Of a stretch of DNA of 64,000 nt, positions 13,701 through 26,595 are shown in pieces. The notes under the pieces were generated by a model. That model worked only from the letters and a program-made list of their open reading frames with translations, was not told where the DNA came from and searched no databases. This DNA comes from Rhizophagus irregularis (lineage: Eukaryota > Glomeromycota > Glomeromycetes > Glomerales > Glomeraceae), in NCBI RefSeq assembly GCF_026210795.1, contig NC_089438.1, positions 2,005,501-2,069,500 of the forward strand, written 5' to 3'. The translations under genes were made by a program, and so were the position numbers. How positions within the stretch are numbered: the stretch's first letter is position 1; each line of letters starts with the position of its first letter.

Positions 13701-13959
13701 ATGTATATTAATATTTTTATATTTATAGGGAAAAATACATTTTGGTCAACATATGATTCATGTTCCCGAACTTTCAGAAAAACCTTACTTAATTAAAAGT
13801 AATTCATTAGTTCAAATTTTAACAGATAGGAATTTGAATAAAAAATTAAAAAAGTGGACTATATGGAATTGGTTATGGATTAGTTTAGGGATTTTTTTAA
13901 TTTATATTTTTAATAAAAATATTATTAATAAAATATATAATTATATTAATTATTATTAA
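10743..13959 (+). CDS. MOCOS: Molybdenum cofactor sulfurase with C-terminal membrane segment
   Basis: Moco sulfurase (fungal hxB, human MOCOS) puts the terminal sulfur on the molybdenum cofactor of xanthine dehydrogenase and aldehyde oxidase, using PLP and L-cysteine. Exons are 10743-10887, 10952-11791, 11883-12545, 12617-12749, 12817-12887, 12960-13044, 13134-13488, 13558-13662 and 13729-13959, giving 875 aa. The class V aminotransferase domain (about 1-530) has VFLDHAATTTYAKS, the PLP lysine in TISFYKMFGFPTGLGALIV (K298), RYEDGTVNFLDIIALDHAF, and the persulfide-type loop RTGRLCNPGSSARW (C458). The MOSC N-terminal and MOSC domains follow (PIKSCHGF, GPCRRCNMTCI, GKIHFGQH). After the usual end there is KKLKKW plus a hydrophobic run TIWNWLWISLGIFLIYIF and a polar tail. 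That looks like a tail anchor and is not part of the enzyme as I know it. Confidence 0.93.
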
Positions 13960-16805
13960 ATAAAATATTTAATAATAAGCATGTTTACTATTTATTAAAA
14001 TATAAAATAGAGTAATCTTAAGTTATTTACATATTTTTAATTGGATTTAGACAAATCCAGTTACTGGATTATTATATCTAATAATCCAATTTTATAAATC
14101 CAATTGGTTCAATTTGGTCCAATTGGTTAATACTGATTTGAAATTCTATTTTTTTTTAGATATTATAAGTTAATACAGCTTAAAAATATTATTTCTTATC
14201 CATTAAATTGTAATAACTATAGTATTACTATAAAAAATAATGGCTATTCAAATGATTATTAATTATCTTTATTAATTAAAAATCCATTTGGCTATTATTA
14301 TTTACCTATAAAAATATAGATATACATCACCTTAAATAAAGCTCTGAATGGTTCAGACTAAATTGGAGAACTGATCCGAAACTGGCTCAAAATTAGGTTT
14401 GATTTAATTTGGGTATTAAAACCAAAAACTGGTGGTTCAGTTCAATTTAATCTGTTATATTATCAAACTCTTTGTAATTAAACTTTCTTCTGCTAATATT
14501 AGCTATTTTATAGTATTAATAGCAGCCAACTAATGCTAAAATATAACTGTATAATTTTCTAGTAGTGTTATTATTATAGTAAATTACTGCTATTCAGATT
14601 TTTTACTAATTGAATGCAAATCAGTAAAAGGTAAATTAACACCATCCTAGAATTTTAACAATTTGTTAACAATTGAATTTATCTTGTATAATTCTATTTT
14701 TTCTATTTTTAGAAGAAGTACAAGATATAGTATATTTTTTTATTTAAATCTAATATTACAAAAAAGATTATATATTACTTCACAGATAATACCAAAATTG
14801 TAAATTAATAAATTAAATGGTTAAAACTAGTCTAAATTAATCATGATTTCAAGATTAGAATTGGCTGCTTCATTTGTAAAAATCAAGTATCTGAGTTGTT
14901 GAAATGTTTTCCATACTTCTCCATTATAAATATCAGTATATAAATTTGCTATATTAATCTGATTTGACCATTTTTAAAGTAACTCTATAAAACTCAAACG
15001 CTAATATGATGTAGCATATATATATTCATCAAAATTTAGTGTAATCTTAAAACTTATCTAGTCCTTCATTTTGTATAAATTTCTAAATTAATACCAATAA
15101 AATGATAAATTAAGTTATTTTCTTTCAATCTATCAGTTTTAATTTAGATTTTATAATTTATTAATGGAATTATTAAAGAATTAAATTGGGTAAAAAATAT
15201 ATGACTTTAATAATAAACATTAAAAATTTGAAAAAATTTGAAATGATAAATTTCATATGAATTTGTGATGTAATTTGACCTTTATATATAAATAATGAAT
15301 AAAGATATTGAAATCATTATTTTCTCACATTTTATTTTTATTTTTCCAATAATATTACCAGCCAAATGAGATTTTCACTTACTAAGACTTAACAGCATAT
15401 CATTTTTTATAATGTATTTCTAATAAGAGCTTATTAAATTATTAAAAATTAAGTTGTAATATCTGATATTAACAATGTAATGAACATTTATTTTACTTAT
15501 ATGAAAGTTACATAATCAATAAAATTACTTAGATTATTATTATTTATAATAAATAACATGCAGCAGGTATTATGCATCAGTAAATTATATTCAATCAAAA
15601 TTATACTAAACTTTTTATAGTAATTGTTAAACAAATATATTATATTAATTTTGCTATTAATCAATAAACTAAAGGATGAAAATATTATGTAAACTCAGAA
15701 TTCCACTTATTTATAATAAAGGTCACTGTAAATAATTGGCTCTTTACTAATAGTTTTTACATTACTTTTTTCTTAAATTTTATTGGTTAATTAGTTAAAA
15801 AGGAAAAAAATCATAATAATGTAATATAAAATTTCCTTTTATAGTAAAATCTGCAAAGAATTTTATATATGATTTTTGCCTTAGGTTTAGAGGTAACTTA
15901 TCTTATAAATAAGCAGAGTTCTGGTTTCTGGATGGCTAATTAATTCAGTAATTTTAGATATACATGGAATTCTATAAATCAGATGAGTATTTCTATCTTA
16001 AATACTTTTAAAATTATCTTTTCACATTTAGAATATGAAAGCACATGGTGAATAATATTACAATCACTCAGTAAAAGAAAAGTGTTCATTTTTGATATAT
16101 ATGTTTAAATGATTAAATAAATAAATAAATGCCATCCTAAATATTGTTGTACAAATAGTTAGATGAATAAATAGATACCATTCCATTTAATACTATATTT
16201 TTAACATATAAATGGATGGATAGATGAATGGATGGATGATTTGAATATTATTATACAAATAGTCAAATAAACAAATGGATGGCATTCTAAACATTATCAT
16301 ATAAATAGTTAAATAAATCAACTACATTTCAACTTTTTTGTTTAGTTGAAATAAAATCTTTTAATAATTTTACTAATTTGTTATCACTTCCAATTCTAAT
16401 GCAGTTTTTGCAATTGAAAATACTATAAATTTATTTCTTTTGGAAATAATTTGTTGAATATTTTTGTTATTATAAGATGTTCTGGAGTAAATTTACTGTA
16501 TGTAGTATTGCTATATTATCAGATAATTCTATTACTGTAAATTTATAAATTCTAATAGCTTTTTAAAACTAAATATTTTTAAAAGAAATCTAATGTAATA
16601 ATTCCTTATTACTTTATTTTTTATAAGATTAATGACAAAATAACGTTAAATCACGTGATGAAAAGAACTTCAAGCCACTAACAAGTAACCACAAATTTGT
16701 GATGTGCAACGGCCCTATTTTTATAAATTATAGCTAATCTCGTTCATTTAATTTCATTTTTTTACGATATTAAAGTATCTATTTATTTTTTGAACTAATC
16801 TAACA
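13960..16805. other. AT-rich intergenic region without genes
   Basis: This 2.8-kb region has no supported gene. It contains short inverted words such as AATCCAGT-TACTGGATT near 14055-14075, patches of repeated GGTTCAGT and CCAATTGG near 14060-14460 that may be worn repeats, and a degenerate tandem array at about 16100-16330. A TCACGTGA palindrome lies at 16651, about 150 bp before the PP2A start codon. Confidence 0.5.
16100..16330. repeat. Degenerate tandem array (about 50-bp unit) with GATG/AATAA runs
   Basis: The phrase 'TAAAyATTrTyrTAyAAATAGTyArATrAA' occurs near 16138, 16242 and 16290, interspersed with AAATGGATGG and (AATA)n runs and with GCCATyCTAAA. Spacing is about 48-104 bp, so the array is worn or partly deleted. 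Confidence 0.6.
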
Positions 16806-19481
16806 ATGAACACCGATATTGATAATGAAGATAGCTTGTATCCTATTGCAGTTTTACTGGATGAGTTAAGGGCTGACGATGTTAATTTTCGTTTAAATGC
16901 CATCAGACGTCTTTCAACTATCGCCTTAGCACTAGGTGTTCAAAGAACTCGGGATGAGCTTATACCATTTCTTGATGGTGAGTGAGCGATATTTGCAATT
17001 TTTACAATATTATATACTATTTTATCGTGTTTTGAGACGAAAACGTTCTTTTAAGAAATAGAAAACGAACGAATTTACTAAGCAGTAATTTTTAATAGTG
17101 ATTTTTCGTTATTTACTTATACATATTTTTTTAAACTGGTTGAAGAGTAGAAATTAATTATCCTTAAACTCGATATCATCAAAATTTTTCAAAAATGATA
17201 AATTAATTATAATATGCATTCTCGTGTAGAATCCATCGATGATGAAGACGAAGTACTTTTAGCATTAGCAGAAGAACTTGGCAATTTTGTAGAATATGTT
17301 GGCGGTAAAGATCACGCGCATATTATACTTGGACCACTGGAAAATTTGGCTGCCGTCGAAGAGACTCTTGTTAGAGACAAGGTTAATTTTAAAAATAATT
17401 TGTTAATATAATGATCTGAATTTAATATTGAAATCATTTTAAAATTATGTTAATAGGCTGTCGAATCTTTGACCAAGGTTGCAATAGTTCTCTCTCAACA
17501 ACAAATTGAAGAATATTACATACCGCTTATTAAACGCTTAGGTAGTGGAGATTGGTTTACCAGTCGTACTAGCGCTTGCGGGTTGTATGCAGCAGCATAC
17601 CAAACTGCAACTCCATCTTCACAGGATGAATTACGATCAATGTTCAAACAACTATGCCAGGATGATACGCCAATGGTTAGAAGGGCTGCTGCTGCTAACC
17701 TAGGTGTAAGTTTAGAACGACGTATTTTTTCGTAAAATTGAATAACTATTAATATTTATGCAATCTACATGCTTTATAAATTTGGGGACTTTCTATTTTG
17801 TTTTGATAAACAGAAATTTGCGAAAAAAATTCCAAAAGAGCAGGTTGTTTTGGATATTATTCCATTATTTAGTAAGCTTGCACAAGATGAACAAGATTCT
17901 GTGCGTTTACTGACCGTTGAGGATTTAGTTGCAATTGCTGAAATTCTTACTAAAGAAGAAAGCAAAACCTATCTTTTGCAAACTTTAAGAAGTATGGTTT
18001 CAGATAAAAGCTGGAGAGTTAGATATATGATAGCCGAAAATTTCGTCAAGGTATACCATATTATCACGATATTATTATATTTATTAATTTATTCTTGTCA
18101 ACTTAATGCTATATTAAAATTATTAGATAGCAAAAGCTGTTGGTGAAGAAGTAACGCGCGATGATTTAGTATTAGCATTCGTTCATTTGCTTAAAGATAA
18201 TGAAGCAGAAGTAAGAACAGCCGCATCTGGCCAAGTTCCAGGTACATCGAATGATTATTTATGTTTTCCGAGTATTGTTTTTTTGAGGGTCTTTTTTTCC
18301 TAAAAAAAGTTATTCCTATATGTATTAGGATTTGCACAAAATATCGATAAACAAACAATTTTATTACACATTTTACCATGCGTTAAGGATTTAGTTACTG
18401 ATACATCACAACACGTTCGAGCAAGTTTAGCCACTCAAATTAGTGGATTGGCGCCTATTTTAGGCAAAGAAGCGTGTGTAGCTAATTTTGAATAATATTA
18501 TGCTTTCTCTTTTTTTTCATTTAACATGTTTAAATTATTTGTTCATTATTTTAGTACAACCGAACATTTGTTGCCGTTATTTTTGCAACTTCTGAAGGAT
18601 GAATTCCCAGATGTTAGATTAAATATTATATCAAAATTGGAACAAGTAAATGAAGGTAAGAAATTATTGATTATAATTATTAAATGAGTTGAAATATTTA
18701 CATTAATAAGTGATTTTCATTCCAGTTATCGGAATTGAGCTTTTATCGCAGAATCTTCTTCCAGCTATAGTTGAATTAGCAGAAGATAAGCAATGGCGCG
18801 TCCGTCTTGCAATTATCGATTATATTCCTTTACTTGCTAGCCAATTAGGCGTTGCATTTTTTGACGAAAAGTTAGGAAATTTGTGTATGTCTTGGTTGGG
18901 AGATAATGTTTATTCTATTCGTGAAGCCGCAACGGTTAATTTGAAAAAATTGACTGAAGTATTTGGAGTCGAATGGGCAAAGACTACAATTATACCAAAA
19001 GTGCTAGCAATGGGAAATCACCCAAATTACTTATATAGAATGACGACTATTTTTGCTATCACGGTTAGTACTTCATCTATAAAATATACATTATTTTTTC
19101 TATTTTATTAGTGAATTAAATAAATTGAGTTAATAATATCATTAGACAATGGCTCCTGCCGTTACTCCAGAAGTGATCAGAGATTATATTCTTCCTACAG
19201 TGAATAATTTAGTTTCTGATCCTATTCCTAATATTCGATTTAATGTGGCTAAATCCTATGAAGTCTTAATACCTGTTCTTAAACAGAGTCAAGAAACCGT
19301 AGTACTTTTAGATGCACAAGTAAAGCCCGCATTGGATAAATTACGAGAGGATTCAGATGCAGATGTCAAATATTTTGCCGAAAAGGCATTACTTGCGGGT
19401 ATGTAAATCTTCATAATGAATGCTTAATTAAATATTTATATTAATTATATTATCCTTATAATTATTATAGGCTATCAATAA
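16806..19481 (+). CDS. TPD3: Protein phosphatase 2A scaffold subunit A (PR65/Tpd3)
   Basis: The HEAT-repeat scaffold of protein phosphatase 2A joins the catalytic C subunit to one of several regulatory B subunits. Exons are 16806-16977, 17230-17381, 17457-17705, 17814-18050, 18127-18241, 18329-18473, 18555-18655, 18726-19063, 19146-19398 and 19471-19481, giving 590 aa, the normal family length with about 15 HEAT repeats. Landmarks: [113 protein letters not shown] and [13 protein letters not shown]. The final exon supplies only the last three residues and the stop. The exon 3 donor was set at GTAAG (17706) rather than the nearer GTGTAAG because only that keeps phase 0 into KFAKKIP. Confidence 0.96.
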
Positions 19482-21040
19482 GTGTTTGCTATAAAAGTGC
19501 TTCCATTGTTATTTATAGGAATCAAAAGGTTATCATACTCTTATTTTTATTTTCATTTGTAACTATAGAAAAAAATTTCAATTAATTTCTTTTGCATGGA
19601 AAGTTTGGAAATGGGTGTTAAGAAATTTGCAAATGGATAGAACGTGCAAACATATATTTATGTTTATTATGAAAGGCGAACTTAATGGTTTAATAATAAT
19701 ATATATTATTGGAAGTGATTTTCAAGTTGCTAAATTATATATAAATATATAATTTTCGGTCTTTAAAAGTTTTAATGTGCAAAAAATTATTTATAATAAC
19801 TTTGATTAACATAAATTTAAAATTTTTAACCATATAGTAACATATTTTATAGATAAATCTTTATTGTAAATTGTAATAAAAACAAAGGTAATAAGCAATT
19901 ATGTTATTTGTGCCCTTTTTTGATAGTTTAATAGTTTATGTATAATATTTTTATGTTTAATTGTGAAAGTAAATTTAACCTGTTTTCGAAATTAGATTCA
20001 GGATTTAAATACATATTGTACGAAATAATTTTTAAATATGTATTTTACACAAGTAAATCCTATTTGAAATTTTTAGTGAAAGAAATATTCTTAATTTAAA
20101 AAAAAAAAATTTAAAAAAAATGCTTTATATATATATTTAAAGAATAATTTTTTTTTATAATGTACTTTCAAATAAAGGCATATTGATTTTATTAAATTGC
20201 TATATATAAATAAAGTATATATATCAACTACTAGTAACATCATCAGTCTAATTATTTAATAAGAATTGCACAAAATTAATTTATATAAGAAGTAATAAAT
20301 TCTTTTAGTATAAGGAAAGAAAGGAATATCCCCATATTTCAAAAATAGGACCAATTATATATTATAAAATTCTTTCTAATAACTATAGATCTTACATATT
20401 TAAAAGTTTTTTATATTTAATTTAACTACTATAAAATTTTTTTTTACTTACAACAGTCTTACAACCAGTGCATCTACTTTATTAAACTAAAAAGTAAATT
20501 TGTTTTGTCTAATTCTAATAGTTTTATTGAAGTTTAATGCTTAAAAATAAAAGAAAAATTATGGAATCTTAATTTATATTTTTGAGTTTTTATATCAAAA
20601 TCAAAGAAAAAATGACAGAGTAACAAAATTTTACAAATGACTAACAAATATTTACTGTACTTAATACCAAATGGTTAATCAATTAATAAACACAAATTCA
20701 TTAAATTTATTAATAATTCGTAATAAAAAGATCAAAGGAGAATAAATAATTTTTTTATAGTTCATTTTTCTAAATAAACTTACGTACTATTATTACACAT
20801 TAACTAAAAAATAATAATAATTCTTACTAACATATAACAAAATCAAACAACTTTAATTTTAATCACAAATAAATACTTCACATTTTACGAAAACATATGG
20901 ATGAATAAAATGAACTATAATTTTAATATATGTCTCTACAATTTCTTTTCTTTTTTTTTTCATTCTATATAATATCAATCAACGAAGAGTAACATATTAA
21001 TATTAATCGTCGTATTCCATCTACATCTATTTTTTTTAGT
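19482..21040. other. AT-rich intergenic region between convergent genes
   Basis: A 1.6-kb spacer between the 3' ends of the PP2A-A and UBE2S genes. It is low in complexity, with A/T homopolymers and TATA runs. I see no gene, RNA or clear repeat. Confidence 0.45.
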
Positions 21041-22507
21041 CTAAAGTCTCTTCAGACTACGTTTCTTATCGGCTTGTTTTTTATCCAATTTTTTATCACC
21101 GGCTCTTTTCTTTGGTGTTACAGTAGGATTATTTGAAGCCAGTTGATTATCATTCGAATTCACAGAAGTAGGACTCTTTTTAAGGTGATTATGATTACTA
21201 TTTGCACCACCATTATTCATCGCATTGGGAGATTTCGATTCATTCATTGAATTCGATACAGTAAGTGGAGTGATTAGAGCAGGAATATTCATTGTAGAAG
21301 AATTATTAATTGAATTAGTTGTATTAGAATTATTTGTCGTCATCGTATTAGTTTCTGTTGTAGATGCAGTGATCTGTTGTGAAGTAGTTTTCGTCATCAT
21401 CTGTGAAGAAACAAATTTTTTCGGTGAAGAAGTGGATGGAGATGTTGTAGAAGTGATAATAGTAGTAGGTGAAGATGTTGTCGAACTATTATTGTTAGAG
21501 ATATTGGAAGAAAATTCTGCTGCCTTATTTTGAGCATGTATTTTCGTCATCAGACGAGCATGTTTTGCATAATCATCATAATTTTCTAAAAGAAGTTTTC
21601 CGGCTTCTTCATTAAGTGCTGATTCTGGATTAGGAGCGATCAAGAGACATTTGACGGTCTTTTGATTCTTTTTTAGTAAGTAACTGTGAAAAAGTAAACG
21701 TAAAGTTTATAAATGATAACATACCAGTAAAATACGTTCAACCCCTGAATCTTTATTCCAATCTTTTTTCAAAGTATTAACACATACTTCACCAGATTTC
21801 GAGACATTAGGATGAAATAATTTTGTAATAAAATAGCCTAAATGTTTTTAAAACGAAATCCCCACAAAAACATCCAATCGAAGAAGAATTACAATTAATT
21901 ATCATGTAAAAAAATAAAAAATAAAAATAAAAATATCAAGGATGGAAACTTACATTTTGGTGGGGCTGCAGGAAAATCAGCTCCTAATACCAATTTTACT
22001 TTAAAGTAACCTCCTTCATATGGTGTACTCTCTAAATAAAAACCGAATCATTCATTTTTAAACAAAAGAAAAAAAGCATAAGAACCTCTATAATATCATA
22101 AAGTATAAAAAACAATTTCCCATAATAATATGTCTTATAAAAAGTTTATTAAGGTAAAAAATGTTTTAACTAAAATTATATCAAAATAAGTTACCAGGTC
22201 CATAGATCCATGCCTGAACGTCACAGACGTCTGATTCATTTACTATAACTTTGATACCTTCCGGAGGTTGTGCAACAAGAGCATTTATCTCTTTTGAAAT
22301 CCTCTTTATCACTGAAGGTGAGATGTTTTCAATGGCGGACTTTATTATCAATGTCAAGAAAAGGCAACAGTTATTCAAACAACAATTATTCATAAATTTA
22401 TCAACAATAAGAAAAAATTACCAAAGACATAATGAAATAAGTCGCGTTAGTATATTTCAAAAAAAGGGAAATTTTGGAAAGTAAAAACATGACAAAAAAC
22501 ATACCAT
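21041..22507 (-). CDS. UBE2S: Ubiquitin-conjugating enzyme E2 S, APC/C chain-elongating E2
   Basis: UBE2S extends Lys11-linked ubiquitin chains on substrates of the anaphase-promoting complex. Minus-strand exons are 22507-22505 (the ATG alone, followed by GTATGT), 22339-22195, 22031-21954, 21837-21725 and 21658-21041, giving 318 aa. Motifs: [72 protein letters not shown] with the active cysteine at C94 (C95 in human), and [20 protein letters not shown]. The UBC fold is followed by about 120 residues rich in Ser, Thr and Asn, then a Lys-rich tail ending KKRSLKRL, matching the human C-terminal LRRL peptide that docks on the APC/C. The one-codon first exon is inferred; an unspliced start at 22393 would add an odd Cys/Asn-rich N-terminus. 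Confidence 0.92.
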
Positions 22508-24819
22508 GTCTGTACAAAAATGATTTTTACGAATTAAAAAAATATAGTTAAAATTGGGTTATATATTTTTTCACGAGACTAAGCTAGCTCAAAAAAAGTT
22601 AATACTCACTTTTTTTTACAGGGTTTACACAAAAATATCAAAAGAGGTTGTTTTTCAAATGTTTTTATTTATTTTTCCTTAGTTGTTTGCAAAATGCCAA
22701 AAATCTAACGATCGTCACGTGCAAATACATATGCGCAAACATATCATATCTGATATGTCTATCAAGATGCATGCCCGCAACTCTATCGACACTTTTGCCG
22801 GTAATATCTTAATTATTAAATGCTCTTTTTTTTTGAAACGAGCTTTTCTTACTATATGAGTGAAATTGTGAATAATAAATTTCAATTATATATAGTTTTT
22901 TGTATGCTCTTTTCCTAAAAGAAAAAACATAAGAATTTTATGGATTAAAATTTAAAATGCGCTCTTTGTAAAACTTAAATCGACTCGCTTAATTAATTAT
23001 ACCTTTTTGGTATGCATAAATTGTTATAATTAATACATCAAACCTTACGATTCTGGGCTATTATTTTTTTCTTTATTCCATGCAACATTATTATTATATA
23101 AGAGAGAATGTACAAATATCGATTTTCATATGGAAACCAACATATCGTTATGTCGGAGTTTGATCGTATCAAAACCAATTCCATCGATACTTTTGCATTT
23201 AAAACTGATCTCATAATTCTTCCATACTATACGGTATACCTAAGTGATAATAAGAAAAAATCCAAACACAATGATTCAATAGAACAAATTTTTCAAGGTC
23301 ATATTCTAAGTTGAATCAAGTTGACAATTTATAAAGAGAATTATTCAACCAAACATCAGAGAATTTAAGAATTATTTTCAATTTTATTAAAAAATTTTGT
23401 TTTTTTTTTAACTAGCAATACTTTATACTACTTATTTAAAGCTCTATTAAACTTCAAGAAAAATTATAAATTTACTATAATGCATATTACCTACCTAATT
23501 TAAAGCTTTATAACTGAAGTTACAACTTACATGTTACAAAATATATAAGCACAAATATAAAACTTTAAATATTAAATTGATCAAAATATTTTTTATACAC
23601 GCAAATGTAATTTTCAATTATAACTTAATGTACCTGCGTCTATTGCACTACCCAAATTTATGTATAAATTTAAAAATGGAAAATTTAAAACTATTTTTTA
23701 TGGAAATAATAAAATTTCATGAAATAATAGTAAATAAAAATTTTTGCTATCTATGTAATAAATATTTAAATAAAACATTTTGCCCTTTCTAATTTCACTA
23801 TTTACTAAAGCCTGAGTGTTATAGATGAGATTTAACTTCTTGTATCTAGTGTTGCTGCCCGAAACTCATTTAACAATAAAATTCAAAAATCCGAAACTCA
23901 AAAATTTATTTTTTAATGAAAAAATTGGTAAATCTGAAACTTTCCTAAATTATAATTAGTTTCGGAAAAGCATAAAAATAGGTTAGGCAATTAATTTTAT
24001 TATAAAAACTAGTTTCAGATTGAATTTTCTTAAAATAAAAATGGTATGAAATAAGTCTATAACCTACATTTTTGTTTTTAGATTTAGCATTTTCAATTTT
24101 AATAGATAATCGCAAAAAAAATACTAATTCTATATAATTACAGAAACAATTCTTCAATAAATTTTTTAAGTATACTACTAAATTTAGTATTTGGAAATAA
24201 TCTAATTATTTGATTAATTAATAATTCTCTGTCATAATAAATCAGCATTTTTCATTTAGATCATTTGTAAAATGACAAATGCCAAATAATTTAGAATTAT
24301 ACCAAATAATATCAATTATTTGTTATTTAGCCATTTGTTATTGTAATTCTGTAATTCTGAAAAATTATTAGACAATTCCTAATTATTGAATTATATAATT
24401 TGTGAAAAATACCAAATTTTAACTAGTATTTAAATTGTTTGCTTAGATTATATACAATATAAACAATAAATTTTTTTATTAAATTATTTTTAAATTTGCA
24501 TAAAATAGTAAAAAATAATACTAAAATTTTAATTAATTTTTAAAGAATGTTATATAATAATTACAAAAATAATTTATATTTATAAATATAAGTAGTTGGA
24601 AAAATAAAATCAAAAAATGCAATATTTATTTTTTTAGATATTTTTTTCTATATGGTATAATATTTTAATAATTATACTTGATTATATTTAATTTTTATTG
24701 TATATAATTTATTTATTTAAAATAATTTAAAAATTATAGGATTTTAATTGTTTAAAAGATAAGAAAATCATCAAATTAGTAGATTACTTTACAGAAATCT
24801 CAATGAATATCAAAATTGA

Positions 24820-25140
24820 ATGTTATTTTGATATAATATCATTATGATATCATTACAATATAACTACTATATAATATCAAAATAATATTAAATAATATTT
24901 TAATAATATTAAATTAATATTGTAGTAATATCTTAACAATATCAAATTGATATTATAGTAATATTGTTAACAATATCATGTAGATTATTTTAACAACCTT
25001 ATTTTAATATTTATTATAAAATATCAAAACAATATCATTACAATATTATATTTAATATATTGTAATAATAAATAATATTAAAATGATATTAATATCATTT
25101 ATAATATTAAAAATGAAACCATTAAAATAATCTTAATAAT
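24820..25140. repeat. AATATT-rich quasi-palindromic block
   Basis: About 320 bp built almost entirely from the words AATATT, ATATC/GATAT and TTAACAAT, in both orientations (for example ATTGTTAACAATAT near 24965). Such DNA can fold into many alternative hairpins. It could be a collapsed microsatellite or an internally repeated transposon relic. Confidence 0.6.
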
Positions 25141-26350
25141 ATTATTTAAAATTTTAAGATTTTAATAAAAAATAATTAAAAAATTATATAATATAAAAAT
25201 TTTTTATTACTATAAAAAATTCTTTTTATATAGTAAATAAATAAAATATTTTTCAAATCTATTATTTGACAATAAGGCCAATATTAAATTTTGCAACTTT
25301 TGAATTTATTAATTATAAATAAACAAGTGTATAAATAGCAGTATAGCAGACATTCCTATTTTATCACAATTTTACTGATCATTTGCCAATCATTTGTCGA
25401 TTATTTTAAATATATCATGCAAAAAAAACTTAAATTTAATTATAATTTATTGTATATTAAATTTTATTAGAATTAGATTGTTATTGAGTGACTTTTCTTA
25501 GTAGCAACTTTTTAACTTTTATTATTGTTTGAAATTTTTATTAAATTTTAATGAATTGTTAACATATATTTTATGATATATATTATTTATTAAATTTTGC
25601 GATTTATTTAGTTTTATAACATCAATTTATTTAATTTTGTGGCATTAATTTATGTAATTTTGTGGTATTTACTTAATTTTATGATACTGATTTATTTGAT
25701 ATTTATTTATTTATTTTGCAAAATTATTTATTAAATACCCTACTAATAAAAAATCTGTTTAATGAATTGTATTACTATTTTATTTTTAATATATATTATA
25801 TATAAGATAGAGAATATTTATGCAAAGTTTCAAGTTTTGCCTATGCATATTCACCTTCATCCATTAATTTTTGTCTAATGATCTGCAAAAATGACTAATT
25901 ATCACATATGAAAAAATGTATTATAGCAATATAAAAAAATTATACTAATAATCACATAATTAAAATTATATGATAATTTAGCACTTAGCTTGGATTTCCA
26001 TTATTTTTTTGCCATATTATTTTAAAATTATTTGTAGCTTTTTAACAAGTTTTTAAATTTGGAATTATGTGATCGGTAAATGATTGGCAAGATGATATAT
26101 ATTTATTCATTATACTATAAATAGTCATCATCAATTAAAAGAATAATATTATGCTTATATAATTTATAATTCTAAAAGTTCTTATATTTCAATAATATTA
26201 AATAGTTGTATTATTTCTAATAAAGAAAAAAGGTTTATCTATAGTATTATATTAAATTAATCTTTAAGAAATCTCTTATTATATATAGTCATCATTCTAT
26301 TTAAAAATCTAGTAATAGTTAATCATTTTATATATAATTATATAATATTG

Positions 26351-26595
26351 CTAGGTTGCTTGTCTAAACTTCTTCAAAATCCTACGATTAGTTTCGTCAA
26401 AATTTTACTATAGATTTATTATAGTTTCGGCAGAGTTTTAGCAGTTTCGCCATTTATAATAAGTTTTGGCAGTTTCGTCTTTCTCCAAAGTTTCGCCAGT
26501 TTTTTAATATAACTTTAATATAGTTTCGGCAGAATTTCACTTTTTGGTGAAACGCCATCTTGCCTAAATCCCTAGGTTTCAGCAAGCAACCTTAG
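26351..26595. mobile_element. MITE-like element with terminal inverted repeats and 6-bp target duplication
   Basis: The left end reads CTAGGTTGCTTGTCTAAAC and the right end, reverse complemented, CTAAGGTTGCTTGCTGAAAC, so the ends are imperfect inverted repeats of about 19 bp. ATATTG flanks both sides directly (26345-26350 and 26596-26601), as expected of a target-site duplication. The inside is non-coding and carries repeated AGTTTCGGCAGA and AGTTTCGCC words. It is best explained as a short non-autonomous DNA transposon. The superfamily cannot be named from these data. Confidence 0.75.

Noticed and set aside
14041-14470. Possible worn transposon with CCAATTGG and GGTTCAGT words
   Set aside because: Short inverted words are present but no clear ends or flanking duplication; left as simple repeat.
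23108-23314. 68-codon frame after a TATATAAGAG sequence
   Set aside because: No recognisable domain, no splice partners and ordinary composition for this AT level; not enough to call a gene.
23846-24180. Possible inverted-repeat element beginning GTTGCTGCCCGAAACTC
   Set aside because: No matching inverted copy of the start and no target duplication could be found nearby.
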